10,159 nucleotides of DNA, taken from positions 1-10,159 of the forward strand of contig JBFMFE010000122.1 in NCBI GenBank assembly GCA_040752295.1. Reading direction: 5' to 3'. This DNA is from JBFMFE01 sp040752295 (GTDB taxonomy: Bacteria; UBP15; UBA6099; JBFMBQ01). Below the pieces are notes generated by a model, which ran no database searches, was not told where the DNA came from, and was given only the letters and a program-made list of their open reading frames with translations. Position numbers and translations under genes: made by a program. Of the stretch, positions 1 to 7,627 are shown piece after piece. Position 1 is the stretch's first letter, and each line of letters opens with the position of its first letter.

Positions 1-375
1 GAGCTTGAGGAGATGCTCGACCGCGGTTTTTTCATCTCGTTCATAGGCAAGATAGTCGTGGACGAGAAGCGAGTGTACTCGGTACTGAACGAGTTGAGGG
101 CGGCGGCGCGTGAAGCCCTCGGGGGAATAAAGGCACGGACGTCCGGCGCCGGGGGACAGCCCGCGCGCGGTGGGTTACCCGTGGAAGCCGGCGCCGGGGC
201 GGGACCTGAGATAAGAACGGCAGAGGAGGAGGCGCGGAGAATACGCGACGGCGCCGACCGGTACGCGGAGCAGGCGCTCGGGGAACTCGAGGAGAGGCTG
301 AATTCGATATTAGGCGCCGTCCGCCGCGGCAGGGAGATGCTCGACAAGAGAATTCACGGAGGAGAGGTGAAATAG
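1..375 (+). CDS. Coiled-coil SepIVA/ATP-synthase-B-like protein, 5' partial
   Basis: The reading frame is open from the first base, so the true start probably lies upstream; the ATG at 13 is preceded in frame by ELEE, which suits this family's N-terminal helix. An ordered segment (FISFIGKIVVDEKRVYSVLNELRAA) is followed by a Gly/Ala/Pro-rich linker (about residues 40-70 of the visible part) and a charged helix (EEEARRIRDGADRYAEQALGELEERL...). A GK.VVDE..V..VLNELRAA block followed by a long coiled coil is what I recall for DivIVA/SepIVA-like or ATP-synthase-B-like proteins encoded upstream of rpmF in Firmicutes and Actinobacteria. A role at the membrane or in cell-envelope growth is inference only. 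It ends 2 bp before rpmF, so it is in the same operon. The central linker replaces much of the long coiled coil that relatives carry. Confidence 0.7.
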   Translation, partial: ELEEMLDRGFFISFIGKIVVDEKRVYSVLNELRAAAREALGGIKARTSGAGGQPARGGLPVEAGAGAGPEIRTAEEEARRIRDGADRYAEQALGELEERLNSILGAVRRGREMLDKRIHGGEVK

Positions 376-377
376 AG

Positions 378-569
378 ATGCCGCTGCCGAAATACAAGCT
401 TTCGCGCGCGAGCACGCGCGCGCGTAAGGCGCAGTGGAAAGCCGGGATGAAGCCGCCGACGCTTACCGAGTGTCCGCACTGTCACCGGAAGGTGCCGTCG
501 CACCGGGGATGTCCGGAGTGCGGCTACTACAAGGGAAAGGCGTTCAAGACGGTGAAGACCGAGACGTGA
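378..569 (+). CDS. rpmF: 50S ribosomal protein L32
   Basis: This 63-residue protein is the usual size for bacterial L32, a small component of the large ribosomal subunit. The N-terminus is basic (PKYKLSRASTRARKAQWK), and a zinc ribbon follows with four cysteines at 32, 35, 45 and 48 (CPHC...CPEC) and the conserved GYYKGK after the last pair. This is the cysteine-containing (zinc) form rather than the C-minus form. The ATG is preceded by a purine-rich GGAGGAGAGG stretch inside the end of the upstream gene, which stops 2 bp earlier, so translation is probably coupled. Linkage of rpmF to lipid or envelope genes and rnc is common in bacteria. Confidence 0.96.
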   Translation: MPLPKYKLSRASTRARKAQWKAGMKPPTLTECPHCHRKVPSHRGCPECGYYKGKAFKTVKTET

Positions 570-601
570 GTCGGTCGCCGGGTCACGGAGGAAAAGAGCA
601 G

Positions 602-835
602 ATGGATTACTTTGAGCGCATCAGGAAGGTGATCGTGAGGGAGATGGACATCGAGCCGGGGCGAGTGACGATGGAGGCGTCGTTCCGGGACGATCTGGGT
701 GCGAGTTCGGTGGTGATATTCGACCTGATCCTCGCGTTCGAGGACGAGTTCGGGATCGAGGTGCCGGATGAGGACGCGGTGATGATCACGACGATAGGGG
801 ACGCGGTGGAATATCTCAAGAAGAAGCTGGGTTGA
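602..835 (+). CDS. acpP: Acyl carrier protein with variant phosphopantetheine motif
   Basis: This is a 77-residue acidic four-helix carrier protein that would carry acyl chains on a phosphopantetheine arm in fatty acid synthesis. The start at ATG 602 is set by GGAGGA at 587-592 (9-base spacing); an in-frame upstream ATG at 434 lies inside rpmF and is unlikely. The DDLG lead-in, FEDEFGIEVPDEDA and the C-terminal TIGDAVEYLKKKL all match AcpP. The numbering matches E. coli AcpP exactly, placing the attachment serine at Ser36. The motif is GASSV instead of the canonical GADSL: Asp35 is Ser35, and the position of Asp38 is Val. Asp35 and Asp38 help contact the holo-ACP synthase and partner enzymes in known ACPs, so partner recognition may differ. 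No fabF follows, unlike many acpP loci. A specialised carrier protein is the alternative to the housekeeping AcpP. Confidence 0.9.
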   Translation: MDYFERIRKVIVREMDIEPGRVTMEASFRDDLGASSVVIFDLILAFEDEFGIEVPDEDAVMITTIGDAVEYLKKKLG

Positions 836-860
836 GGGGAGCGGTAAAAGAACCGTATAA

Positions 861-1625
861 ATGAAGTCGGCCGGCGAGAGGACAGGCGCCGGGAGGCGCG
901 GCGGAAAACCCGACGGGCTGGAGAAGAGGCTTGGCGTGCGGATGCGCGACCGGACGCTTCTGGAGGCGGCGCTGACGCATCCGTCGTTCTGGGGCGAGAC
1001 GCCGATGAGCGAGGAGAAGCGGCTGTCGCTGAGCTACGAGCGGCTGGAATTCCTGGGGGACGCGGTGATCAACCTCGCGGTGGCGTCGCGCCTGTTCCGC
1101 GGTTTTCCGTCGTACAACCAGGGGAAGCTGAGCAAGCTGAAGAGCTACCTTGTGAGCAGGCAGGTTCTTGCGAGAGCTGCCGAGGAGATAGCCCTCGAGT
1201 CGCACGTGCGGCTGGGGAAAGGTGTGGGTGGAGGACCGCCGGACGCTGCGCCGTCGTTTCTCGTTGACAGCCTCGAGGCGCTTGTGGGGGCTGTTTACGT
1301 CGAGAAGGGATACGCGAACGCCCGGCGCTTCGTTGAGAAGCTGCTCGGAAACGAGATGGAGGCGGTGAGTACGCCGGAGGAAGTGGAGGACGCCAAGTCG
1401 GCGCTCCAGGAGACCGTTCAGAAGCAGAGCCGGAACCTGCCGAAGTACAAGCTGGTCTCGGAGACGGGACCCGAGCACAGGAAGGTGTTCACGGTGAAGG
1501 TATACGTGGATGGGGAGGAGTGCGGGAAGGGAAGCGGGTACAGCAAGAAGGAAGCGGAGCGGAGCGCGGCGGAGGCGGCGCTGATGAGGCTGCGGAGGAG
1601 GGAAGCGGCGCGGCGGCAGCGGTAA
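861..1625 (+). CDS. rnc: Ribonuclease III
   Basis: A 254-residue double-strand-specific endoribonuclease that processes rRNA precursors and structured mRNAs. The nuclease domain carries the signature ERLEFLGDA with metal-binding Glu60, Glu63 and Asp67, and the second catalytic pair in VDSLEALVGAVY (Asp136, Glu139), so all expected active-site acids are present. A dsRNA-binding domain spans about residues 177-246 (DAKSALQETVQKQ... to GYSKKEAERSAAEAALMRL). The ATG at 861 follows acpP by 25 bp; the nearest SD-like run (GAGGGGAGCGG at the acpP stop) is rather far upstream, so the start is less certain than the identity. The N-terminus has about 20 extra basic residues before the first helix. Adjacent to smc as in many bacteria. 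Confidence 0.96.
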   Translation: MKSAGERTGAGRRGGKPDGLEKRLGVRMRDRTLLEAALTHPSFWGETPMSEEKRLSLSYERLEFLGDAVINLAVASRLFRGFPSYNQGKLSKLKSYLVSRQVLARAAEEIALESHVRLGKGVGGGPPDAAPSFLVDSLEALVGAVYVEKGYANARRFVEKLLGNEMEAVSTPEEVEDAKSALQETVQKQSRNLPKYKLVSETGPEHRKVFTVKVYVDGEECGKGSGYSKKEAERSAAEAALMRLRRREAARRQR

Positions 1626-1646
1626 AGATGGAAGCGTGAGCGAGGC

Positions 1647-4600
1647 ATGTACGTCAAGAACCTGCGGATGCTGGGCTTCAAGACGTTCGCGGCGAGGACG
1701 GAGTTTCAGTTCAAGCCGGGGATCACGACGATCCTCGGACCCAACGGGGCGGGAAAGAGCAACATCTTCGACGCCATAGTGTGGGTGCTCGGGGAACACA
1801 ACGTGCGGTCCATCCGGGGGCGGAGGATGGAGGAGGTGGTGTTCCACGGGAGCGCGAAGAAGAAGCCGCTGGGGTTCGCGCAGGTGGAATTGACGTTTGA
1901 CAACGAGGACGGCTTTTTCCCCGTGCCGCACAGCGAGGTCTCGCTCCAGCGCCGGTACTACCGCTCGGGAGAGAGCGAATTCTTCATCAACAACGAGTCC
2001 TGCCGCCTGCGGGACATTCAGAACCTGCTTCTGGACACGGGGCTGGGCAAGCTCAACTATTCCATTGTCAGCCAGGGCGACGTGGAGTACATAATCAACC
2101 TCTCGCCGGTGAACCGGCGCGTCATCTTCGACGAGGCGGCGGGGATCAACAAGTACAGGATCGAAAAAAGAAAGACGCTCCAGAAGATCGCGGACACCGA
2201 CGCGAACGTTTCAAGGATCACGGACATCGTCACGGAACTCGGCGAACGGCTCGGTCCCCTCTCCATCCAGGCTGAGAAGGCGCGCAGGTACGAGGAGATC
2301 GCCTCGGAGCTGGAAAACCTCAAGCTGAGCGTTCTGGTGAACGACATGAGGCGTCTGGCGGGCAGCCTCGAACAGCACGCGCGTGAGCAGAAGCAGCTCG
2401 AGGAAGAGGCGGCGGGGTTCGGGCGGCGGATCGCCGAAAAGACCGTCGCGAGGGAAGAGCTGCGGAAAAAGCTCTTCGAGGCGCAGACCGAAGCCGAGGG
2501 GGTCAGGGACAGGCAGAACCAGGTTCTGCACGAGATCGCCCGCGCCGACGAAGCCGCAAGGTTTTCGGCGCGCATGATCGAGAACCTGCGGCAGCAACTG
2601 GACGCCGAGGGTGCGCGGCTGGACGCGGAGGGGGCGAGGAGACGGGAACTTCACGACGCCGCGTCCGAGCTGAAGCGGCAGGCGGAGGCGCTCGAAACCG
2701 AGACCGCGGTCATGGAGGAGGAGGAATCCGGGATCAGGCTGCGGGAGGAGGAAAAGCTGCCGAAGGAAGAAAAGGCGGCGCGCGAGGCGCTCAAGCTGAA
2801 GCGCGAGGCGCTCAGCCGGCTGCGCGAGAGGGAACAGAGCCTGTCGGGTGAGATCGGCGCGATGCGCACCGAGACGCTTTTTCTCGAGCTTACGGTCGAG
2901 GAGAGGGAAAAGAGGAGAGCCGAAACGGAGCGGGAGGTCGAGCGGGTCGCGGAGGAGGTCTCGAGCCTGAAGGATGAGCTGAAGAGGCGGCGGCGGGCGC
3001 TCGAAGAGGGGGCGTTGAAATCTGACGGGAGGCGTTCGAGGCTCGCGGAACTTCGGGAGCGGCTGAAGGGGCTAACCGCGGCGGCTGCCGAAAACGTCAA
3101 GCGGATGAGCGCGGCGCGCACCGGGCTTGAGGTCGCGGGCGCGCGTCTGGAGGAAGCGCGCATGAGGACGGGCGCGGGCGCCGACCCGGGCGAATGGATT
3201 CCGGCGCTCGAAAAGACCGACGTGCCCCGTCTCAGGCAGCTCGTGCGCGTCCGCGAGGGACGCGGCGAGATCGTGAGAAACGTGCTGGGACCGCTGCTCG
3301 AAGCGCCGGTCGTATCATCGGTCGAGGGCGTGAACAGGGTCTACCTCGTGCGCGGGAGGGAGGTCACGTTCATTGTGCTGCCCGCCGTCGAGCCGCCCGA
3401 CGGCGAGCGGGCGGGCGCGATACGGTCGGAACCGGGCGTTATCGGAACGATGACCGATTTCGTGGAGCCGCTTCCGGACGCGCCGCCGGCGCTGCGGCAT
3501 TTTCTCGACCGCATCGCGGTGGTGGCGGACACCGACGCCGTGCCCGGGCTGATGGGGCTGTCTCACACCGGTTTCTCGATAAGGACGCGGGACGGCAGCG
3601 CGGTCATCGAGCAGGGGACGCTGCGGCTGGGCGGGGATCGCGAGTCCATCGAGGAACTCGAGGACCGGGTGGTCGAACTGGAGGAGGAGGTCCGTAAGCT
3701 CGAGGAGGAAACTGGGCGGATTGACGCCGAGTCCGTGCAGGCGGAAGCCGAGATGACGAGGCTGAGTCAGGAGGAGGCGAAGGGGGCGGAGGCGGCGGAG
3801 CGGCTCAGGGCAGACGAGGCGCGACATGAGGCGCGGCTGGAGGGGGTGGAGGAGCGCGGGCGCGCGCTGCGCGAGGGTGTGGAGCGGGAGGCGGCGCTCG
3901 CGCGGTCTGAGACGGAGCGAAGGGCGGTGCTTGAGAGGGAAGCGGCGCGGCTCGAGGGCGAGTTGTCGCGTGCGCGAGCGGAGATACGCTCGCTGGAGGC
4001 GGAGGCGCGGGGGATGGAGGGCGCGCTCAGCGGCGGCACGGACGCCGCCGCGACGAGGGAGGCGTACGCGATGGACCTGAAGATGCGGATTCGAGAGAGC
4101 AGGGCGTCGCTGGCGGGGGTGCGGAAAAACCTCTCGCTGCACGAATCCGAGCTTCGCCGCGTGGAAGCCGGGCTTGAGAGGATCGGAGAGACGGTCGAAC
4201 GCCTGAGGAAGGAACGGGACGAGGAGAGCGTGAAGCGCGGGGCGGCGCTCGAGGCGCTCGAGGGATTGAGGAAGCGCCGTGACGGGATGGAGGCGCTGTT
4301 CAGGGAGAAGATGGACGAGATGACGGCGGTGAGGGCGTCGGTCGCGGCGCTGGACGGCGAGGTCGAGAGGCTGCGCGCGGCGGAGGGGGAGGCGCGGCAG
4401 AACCTGTTGCAGCTCGAGATAAAGAGGGCGCGCTCCGAAACCATGCTCGAGGAGACGAGGCGCACGTTCGAGCAGGAATACCCCGGTATGAGCGAGGAGG
4501 AGGCGTTCAAGCGCGCGGAAGGGATAAAGCACGGGGACAAGAGCCGGTTCAGGGAGTTGAAAGCCGAGATGCAGGCGCTTCTGCCCGTGAATCAGCTTGC

Positions 4601-5174
4601 GATCGAGGAATACGAGGAAGCGAAGAACCGCCACGATTTTCTCACTGGGCAGCTCGAGGACCTGAAGGCGACGCGCCGCGAGCTTCTGGAGATGGTGGCG
4701 CACTTCGACGAGCTGTGCCGGGAGAACTTTCTTACGACGTTCGAGCAGGTGAACCGGAAGTTCCAGGAGACGTTTCAGGAGATATTCAACGGCGGGGAGT
4801 CGCGCGTTTTTCTCACCGACGAGAGCGACCCGCTCGAGTCCGGCGTGGACATATCGGTGCAGATACCCGGCAAGCGGATGAGGAGCCTGCAGCTTCTTTC
4901 CGGCGGGGAGAAAGCGCTGTGCGCGCTTACGCTGATATTCGCGATACTGAAGGTGAAGCCCAGTCCGTTCTACCTGCTTGACGAGGTGGACGCGGGGCTG
5001 GACGATCAGAACATACAGAAGTTCAAGACGATGCTCGCGAAGTATTCGAGCGAGGCGCAGTTTTTCGTCATCACGCACAACAAGGGCACACTCGAGGGGG
5101 CGGACCACTATTACGGGATCACGATGAACGAGGAGGAGGGAGAGTCGAGGGTGCTGTCGGTTTCCCTTAGCTGA
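1647..5174 (+). CDS. smc: Chromosome segregation protein SMC
   Basis: A 1175-residue condensin ATPase, full length for bacterial SMC, that compacts and segregates the chromosome, in known systems with ScpA and ScpB. The N-terminal head has Walker A GPNGAGKS (31-38) and the Q-loop glutamine in SQGDVEYI (Gln143), followed by the typical DEAAGINKYRIEKRK stretch. A long E/R/K/A-rich coiled coil runs to about 517. A globular hinge lies at about 518-665 (NVLGPLLEAPVVSSVEG... to GTLRLGGD), followed by the returning coiled coil. The C-terminal head has the signature LSGGEKALCALTLIFAIL (Ser1085) and Walker B FYLLDEVDAGLDD (Asp1112, Glu1113). The hinge end reads GTLRLGGD where many SMCs have GSxTGGS. 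Residues 318-331 contain an exact tandem LDAEGAR heptad duplication. The start lies 21 bp after the rnc stop with a weak GAGCGAGG SD. Confidence 0.97.
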   Translation: MYVKNLRMLGFKTFAARTEFQFKPGITTILGPNGAGKSNIFDAIVWVLGEHNVRSIRGRRMEEVVFHGSAKKKPLGFAQVELTFDNEDGFFPVPHSEVSLQRRYYRSGESEFFINNESCRLRDIQNLLLDTGLGKLNYSIVSQGDVEYIINLSPVNRRVIFDEAAGINKYRIEKRKTLQKIADTDANVSRITDIVTELGERLGPLSIQAEKARRYEEIASELENLKLSVLVNDMRRLAGSLEQHAREQKQLEEEAAGFGRRIAEKTVAREELRKKLFEAQTEAEGVRDRQNQVLHEIARADEAARFSARMIENLRQQLDAEGARLDAEGARRRELHDAASELKRQAEALETETAVMEEEESGIRLREEEKLPKEEKAAREALKLKREALSRLREREQSLSGEIGAMRTETLFLELTVEEREKRRAETEREVERVAEEVSSLKDELKRRRRALEEGALKSDGRRSRLAELRERLKGLTAAAAENVKRMSAARTGLEVAGARLEEARMRTGAGADPGEWIPALEKTDVPRLRQLVRVREGRGEIVRNVLGPLLEAPVVSSVEGVNRVYLVRGREVTFIVLPAVEPPDGERAGAIRSEPGVIGTMTDFVEPLPDAPPALRHFLDRIAVVADTDAVPGLMGLSHTGFSIRTRDGSAVIEQGTLRLGGDRESIEELEDRVVELEEEVRKLEEETGRIDAESVQAEAEMTRLSQEEAKGAEAAERLRADEARHEARLEGVEERGRALREGVEREAALARSETERRAVLEREAARLEGELSRARAEIRSLEAEARGMEGALSGGTDAAATREAYAMDLKMRIRESRASLAGVRKNLSLHESELRRVEAGLERIGETVERLRKERDEESVKRGAALEALEGLRKRRDGMEALFREKMDEMTAVRASVAALDGEVERLRAAEGEARQNLLQLEIKRARSETMLEETRRTFEQEYPGMSEEEAFKRAEGIKHGDKSRFRELKAEMQALLPVNQLAIEEYEEAKNRHDFLTGQLEDLKATRRELLEMVAHFDELCRENFLTTFEQVNRKFQETFQEIFNGGESRVFLTDESDPLESGVDISVQIPGKRMRSLQLLSGGEKALCALTLIFAILKVKPSPFYLLDEVDAGLDDQNIQKFKTMLAKYSSEAQFFVITHNKGTLEGADHYYGITMNEEEGESRVLSVSLS

Positions 5175-5202
5175 ACCCGGGGTGAGAGATGCGGGGCGAA
5201 AA

Positions 5203-5261
5203 GACAGGCTGGAAGCCTGTCCCACTAAAAGACCTGGAAGCCTGTCCTACTAAAAGACCTG
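5203..5261. repeat. 25-bp tandem repeat with perfect hairpin, DRLEACPT-type
   Basis: Two tandem 25-bp units (5210-5234 and 5235-5259) differ at one base (C5223 versus T5248); the bases after the second unit begin a third (TG). Base 5203 onward reads GACAGGCTGGAAGCCTGTC, a perfect inverted repeat with 8-bp arms (5203-5210 and 5214-5221) and a GGA loop. The second unit retains only part of the left arm. From memory, the palindrome is a common intergenic repeat in several bacterial phyla, often mistranslated as DRLEACPT or TGWKPVP. It lies just downstream of smc and could also act as its 3' hairpin, but no T-run follows. Confidence 0.75.
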
Positions 5262-5293
5262 ATATCATGATAAAGGCTATCTCTCCTGGATTG

Positions 5294-5310
5294 TGATACA
5301 TTTTGTATCA
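5294..5310. other. Small hairpin between smc and panD
   Basis: TGATACA TTT TGTATCA is a perfect 7-bp inverted repeat with a 3-base loop, in an AT-rich stretch between the convergent smc and panD genes. It has no T-run on either strand, so a Rho-independent terminator is not supported. It may be a protein-binding dyad or a Rho-type mRNA end. Confidence 0.35.
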
Positions 5311-5367
5311 AACAAGAGTTATTCAACGGAATCATTCGGTTCAAAAAATCATTCAAATCGGCGGCGT

Positions 5368-5778
5368 TCAGCACACGTCACGCGGAAATCCCCTCGGAAC
5401 GGTCTCGTACGGGCGCTCGAGGTCCTCGGTGCGGAGGACGCGGTTCTCGCCGTCAACGAAGATGATCTTGGGGCGGAAGTTCTTCAGCTCGCTCTCGTTC
5501 AACATGCAATAGGAGATGATTATGACGGTGTCGTTTTTGTGAATGAGGCGCGCCGCGGCGCCGTTGAGGCATAACCCGCCGGAGCCGCGCGGGGCGGCGA
5601 TGGCGTACGTTTCGATGCGCGCGCCGTTGGTCACGTCAACGACCTGCACCCTCTCGTAGGGCAGTATGTCCGCCGCCTCCATCAAGTCCTCCGAAATCGT
5701 TACGCTGCCCACGTAGTCGGGGTCGGCTCCGGTCACCCGCGCACGGTGTATCTTCGACTTGCACATGTGCCGGTACAT
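5368..5778 (-). CDS. panD: Aspartate 1-decarboxylase (pyruvoyl enzyme)
   Basis: PanD decarboxylates L-aspartate to beta-alanine, the second substrate of PanC in pantothenate synthesis. The proenzyme self-cleaves to create a pyruvoyl group. The sequence shows the cleavage site YVGS, the block VTNGARIETYAIAAPRGSGGLCLNGAAARL, the strand DTVIIISYC and the DGENRV tail region, with a normal length of 136 residues. From ATG 5778, the cleavage pair is Gly24-Ser25, as in E. coli PanD, and AAGGA lies about 10 bases upstream. An in-frame GTG at 5787 would add three residues and overlap the panC stop as GTGA, but the AGGA then sits only one base away. The ATG is preferred. It is the last gene of panBCD. 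Confidence 0.95.
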   Translation of the reverse strand: MYRHMCKSKIHRARVTGADPDYVGSVTISEDLMEAADILPYERVQVVDVTNGARIETYAIAAPRGSGGLCLNGAAARLIHKNDTVIIISYCMLNESELKNFRPKIIFVDGENRVLRTEDLERPYETVPRGFPRDVC

Positions 5779-5783
5779 CGCGC

Positions 5784-6668
5784 TCACGTCCTTTCATCAC
5801 GGGCCGCCCGCGTCCCGGAGCGGTCCGTCTCGACTATGATGTTGTCTATCAGGCGCGCGCCGCCGAGGTTCACGGCGACGGCGACAAGGTTTCCCTCGGC
5901 GATCTCGGCAACTTCCTCGAAGGATTCCGTGTCGGCGACGCTCACGTAGTCAATTTCCACGCGGGGTTCGGAATCGAGGACCGAACGCAGCTTCGCCTTG
6001 ATCTGCGCGGGGTCTTTCGTTCCCGAGGCGATCAGTGTGCGCGCCGCCGAGAGCGCCTCGAAGAGCGCCGCCGCGCTCTTCCGGTCCGCGGCGCCGAGGT
6101 AGGCGTTGCGGCTGCTCATCGCCAGTCCGTCCTGCTCGCGGACGGTCGGGAGTTTCACGATTTCCACGTCCATGTCGAGGTCTTTTACCATTTTTGCGAT
6201 GATGAACGCCTGCTGAGCGTCCTTAAGCCCGAAGTAGGCGCGGTGCGGGCGGCAGATGTTGAACAGCTTGCAGCACACCGTGGTCACGCCCCTGAAAAAG
6301 CCCGGGCGCGACGCGCCGCAGAGTTTTGCGCCGAGTTCCTCGACCTGGACGTACGTCCTGTACGCCGTGGGGTACATGGCGCCGCGGTCCGGGCGGAAGA
6401 GTATATCAACGCCGGCTTGTTCGGCGAGTTTTTGGTCGCGGTCGAAGTCGCGCGGGTACCGGTCGAAGTCCTCCGCCGGGGCGAACTGCGCGGGGTTCAC
6501 GAAGAGGGTCGTCACGACCGCGTCGTTGGCGGCGCGCGCCGCGCGCATGAGTGAGAGGTGCCCCTCGTGAAAGTATCCCATCGTCGGCACCAGCCCGATG
6601 GTTTTGCCCGCGTTCCTCAAGCGCGCCGCTTCGGCGCGCATTTCATTCACGTTTTTCAGGACCCTCAT
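5784..6668 (-). CDS. panC: Pantothenate synthetase (pantoate--beta-alanine ligase)
   Basis: PanC joins pantoate and beta-alanine with ATP through a pantoyl-adenylate; it is a 294-residue cytosolic enzyme, typical in length. The nucleotide-binding HxGH motif is PTMGYFHEGH (His34, His37; many homologues have PTMGALHEGH). The second signature block is LPTVREQDGLAMSSRNAYL, with MSSRN at 184-188 in place of the class I KMSKS. The pantoate/ATP site segments FVNPAQFAPAEDFDRYPR and YFGLKDAQQ are also present. The ATG at 6668 overlaps the panB stop as ATGA. It has little SD of its own, so it is probably translated by coupling to panB. The reading frame stays open further upstream, but that part overlaps panB and is not coding. 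Confidence 0.96.
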   Translation of the reverse strand: MRVLKNVNEMRAEAARLRNAGKTIGLVPTMGYFHEGHLSLMRAARAANDAVVTTLFVNPAQFAPAEDFDRYPRDFDRDQKLAEQAGVDILFRPDRGAMYPTAYRTYVQVEELGAKLCGASRPGFFRGVTTVCCKLFNICRPHRAYFGLKDAQQAFIIAKMVKDLDMDVEIVKLPTVREQDGLAMSSRNAYLGAADRKSAAALFEALSAARTLIASGTKDPAQIKAKLRSVLDSEPRVEIDYVSVADTESFEEVAEIAEGNLVAVAVNLGGARLIDNIIVETDRSGTRAARDERT

Positions 6669-7537
6669 CGCTTTTTCGCAGCCGTCCGCCGGTTTCCGCC
6701 GGCGCCCTTCGGGAGGCTCTCGATGACGCCTTCGGGCATCGAGAACGAATGTTCGTCCGCCGGAAACGTCCCGCTCCTGACCTCCGTTATGTATTTTTTC
6801 ACCGCCGTTTTCATGGTTCGCTGAAGATCGGCGTAAACCCTGACGAACTTCGGCGGAGTGCGCCCGGAGAGGTTCAGCATGTCGTGCGTTACGAGCACCT
6901 GTCCGTCGCAGCGGGGACCCGCGCCGATGCCGATGGTGGGGACCTGCAGGCGCTCGGTTACCGCCTGTGCGAGGCGCCATGGAACGCACTCGAGGACGAT
7001 AGAGAAGGCGCCCGCTTTCTCGAGTTCGATGGCTTCGGCGACCATGCGGCGCGCCGCGGCGAGCGCCTTTCCCTGCACCTTGAAGCCCCCGAGCTGGTGA
7101 ACGGACTGGGGTGTCAGCCCGAGGTGCCCCATGACGGGGATGCCGGTTCTCACGAGGGCTTCCGTTATCCTTGCGTTCTGTGCGCCCCCGCCTTCGAGCT
7201 TCACGCCGTGGCAGCCGGTCTCCTTGATCGCGCGCCCCGCGTTTCTTACGGCGTCCTCCAGGCTCGCCTGGTACGAGAGGAACGGCATGTCGAAGACGAC
7301 GAACGCGTTTTTTGTGCCGCGCACGACGGCTGCCGTGTGATGCACCATCTCGTCCATTGTCACCGGGAGTGTGTTCTCGTAGCCGAGGACGACGTTTCCG
7401 ACTGAGTCGCCGACCAGGATCACCTCCACGCCGGCTTCGTCCAGGACCCTCGCCGTCGGGGCGTCGTAGGCGGTGAGGACCGTTATGGGTTCCCCCCGCT
7501 GCTTCATTTCCCTGAGGCTCGTGACAGTGACCCGCAT
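6665..7537 (-). CDS. panB: 3-methyl-2-oxobutanoate hydroxymethyltransferase
   Basis: PanB transfers a hydroxymethyl group from 5,10-methylene-tetrahydrofolate to alpha-ketoisovalerate to give ketopantoate, the first committed step to pantothenate and CoA. The 290-residue TIM barrel shows VGDSVGNVVLGYENTLPVT (metal ligand Asp44), FDMPF (Asp83), VKLEGG (Glu115) and SIVLECVP (catalytic Glu183), as well as MGHLGLTPQSVHQLGG. The C-terminus has a Lys/Arg-rich extension (GAGGNRRTAAKKR). The ATG at 7537 sits only nine bases below the T-tract of a leader terminator; the only SD-like sequence (GGGAAGG) lies inside that hairpin, about 14 bases away. The stop overlaps the panC start by 4 bp. Confidence 0.97.
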   Translation of the reverse strand: MRVTVTSLREMKQRGEPITVLTAYDAPTARVLDEAGVEVILVGDSVGNVVLGYENTLPVTMDEMVHHTAAVVRGTKNAFVVFDMPFLSYQASLEDAVRNAGRAIKETGCHGVKLEGGGAQNARITEALVRTGIPVMGHLGLTPQSVHQLGGFKVQGKALAAARRMVAEAIELEKAGAFSIVLECVPWRLAQAVTERLQVPTIGIGAGPRCDGQVLVTHDMLNLSGRTPPKFVRVYADLQRTMKTAVKKYITEVRSGTFPADEHSFSMPEGVIESLPKGAGGNRRTAAKKR

Positions 7538-7545
7538 CTGTTACG

Positions 7546-7571
7546 AAAAAACCTTCCCGAGATGGAAGGTT
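7546..7571 (-). terminator. Intrinsic terminator/attenuator in the panB leader
   Basis: On the - strand, AACCTTCC (bases 7571-7564) pairs perfectly with GGAAGGTT (7557-7550) around a 6-base loop, and the 3' arm runs into a six-T tract (7551-7546). This is a classic Rho-independent shape. It ends nine bases before the panB ATG and lies downstream of the folK stop, so it could end the folK transcript. Because a promoter also lies upstream of it, it may attenuate panBCD. The panB SD-like GGGAAGG is buried in the 3' arm. Confidence 0.75.
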
Positions 7572-7601
7572 CGTTCGCGTCGTCTCCTTTCCTGTCTCGG
7601 G
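7556..7601 (-). promoter_or_regulatory. Possible antiterminator pairing in the panB leader
   Basis: On the - strand, CCCGAGA (7601-7595) is perfectly complementary to TCTCGGG (7562-7556), with 32 bases between. The second segment covers the loop and the start of the 3' arm of the terminator hairpin, so the two pairings exclude each other, as in attenuators and riboswitches. Seven base pairs can arise by chance in GC-rich DNA. I cannot match this leader to a known family. Weinberg and colleagues described a pan motif RNA upstream of panB operons, which is the obvious candidate to test. Confidence 0.45.
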
Positions 7602-7627
7602 CGCTTCCGCTCCAAGCAGTCAACTGC

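Noticed and set aside
403..424. CG-alternating stretch in rpmF
   Set aside because: It encodes the conserved Ser/Ala/Arg-rich basic N-terminus of L32 and needs no other explanation.
434..601. N-terminal extension of acpP from ATG 434
   Set aside because: It lies in another frame of rpmF, and AcpP homology plus a good SD place the start at 602.
816..1931. 371-codon open frame antisense to rnc and smc
   Set aside because: It overlaps two certain genes and gives a low-complexity Leu/Arg/Pro/His product; a GC-driven chance frame.
3315..5225. 636-codon open frame antisense to smc
   Set aside because: Its product is Leu/Arg/His-rich without any recognisable domain. It mirrors the Glu/Arg-rich coiled coil of smc, whose GC-rich codons leave few antisense stops.
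6669..6989. Upstream extension of panC
   Set aside because: It is inside panB on the same strand in another frame; the PanC N-terminus (MRVLKNVNEM) begins at 6668.
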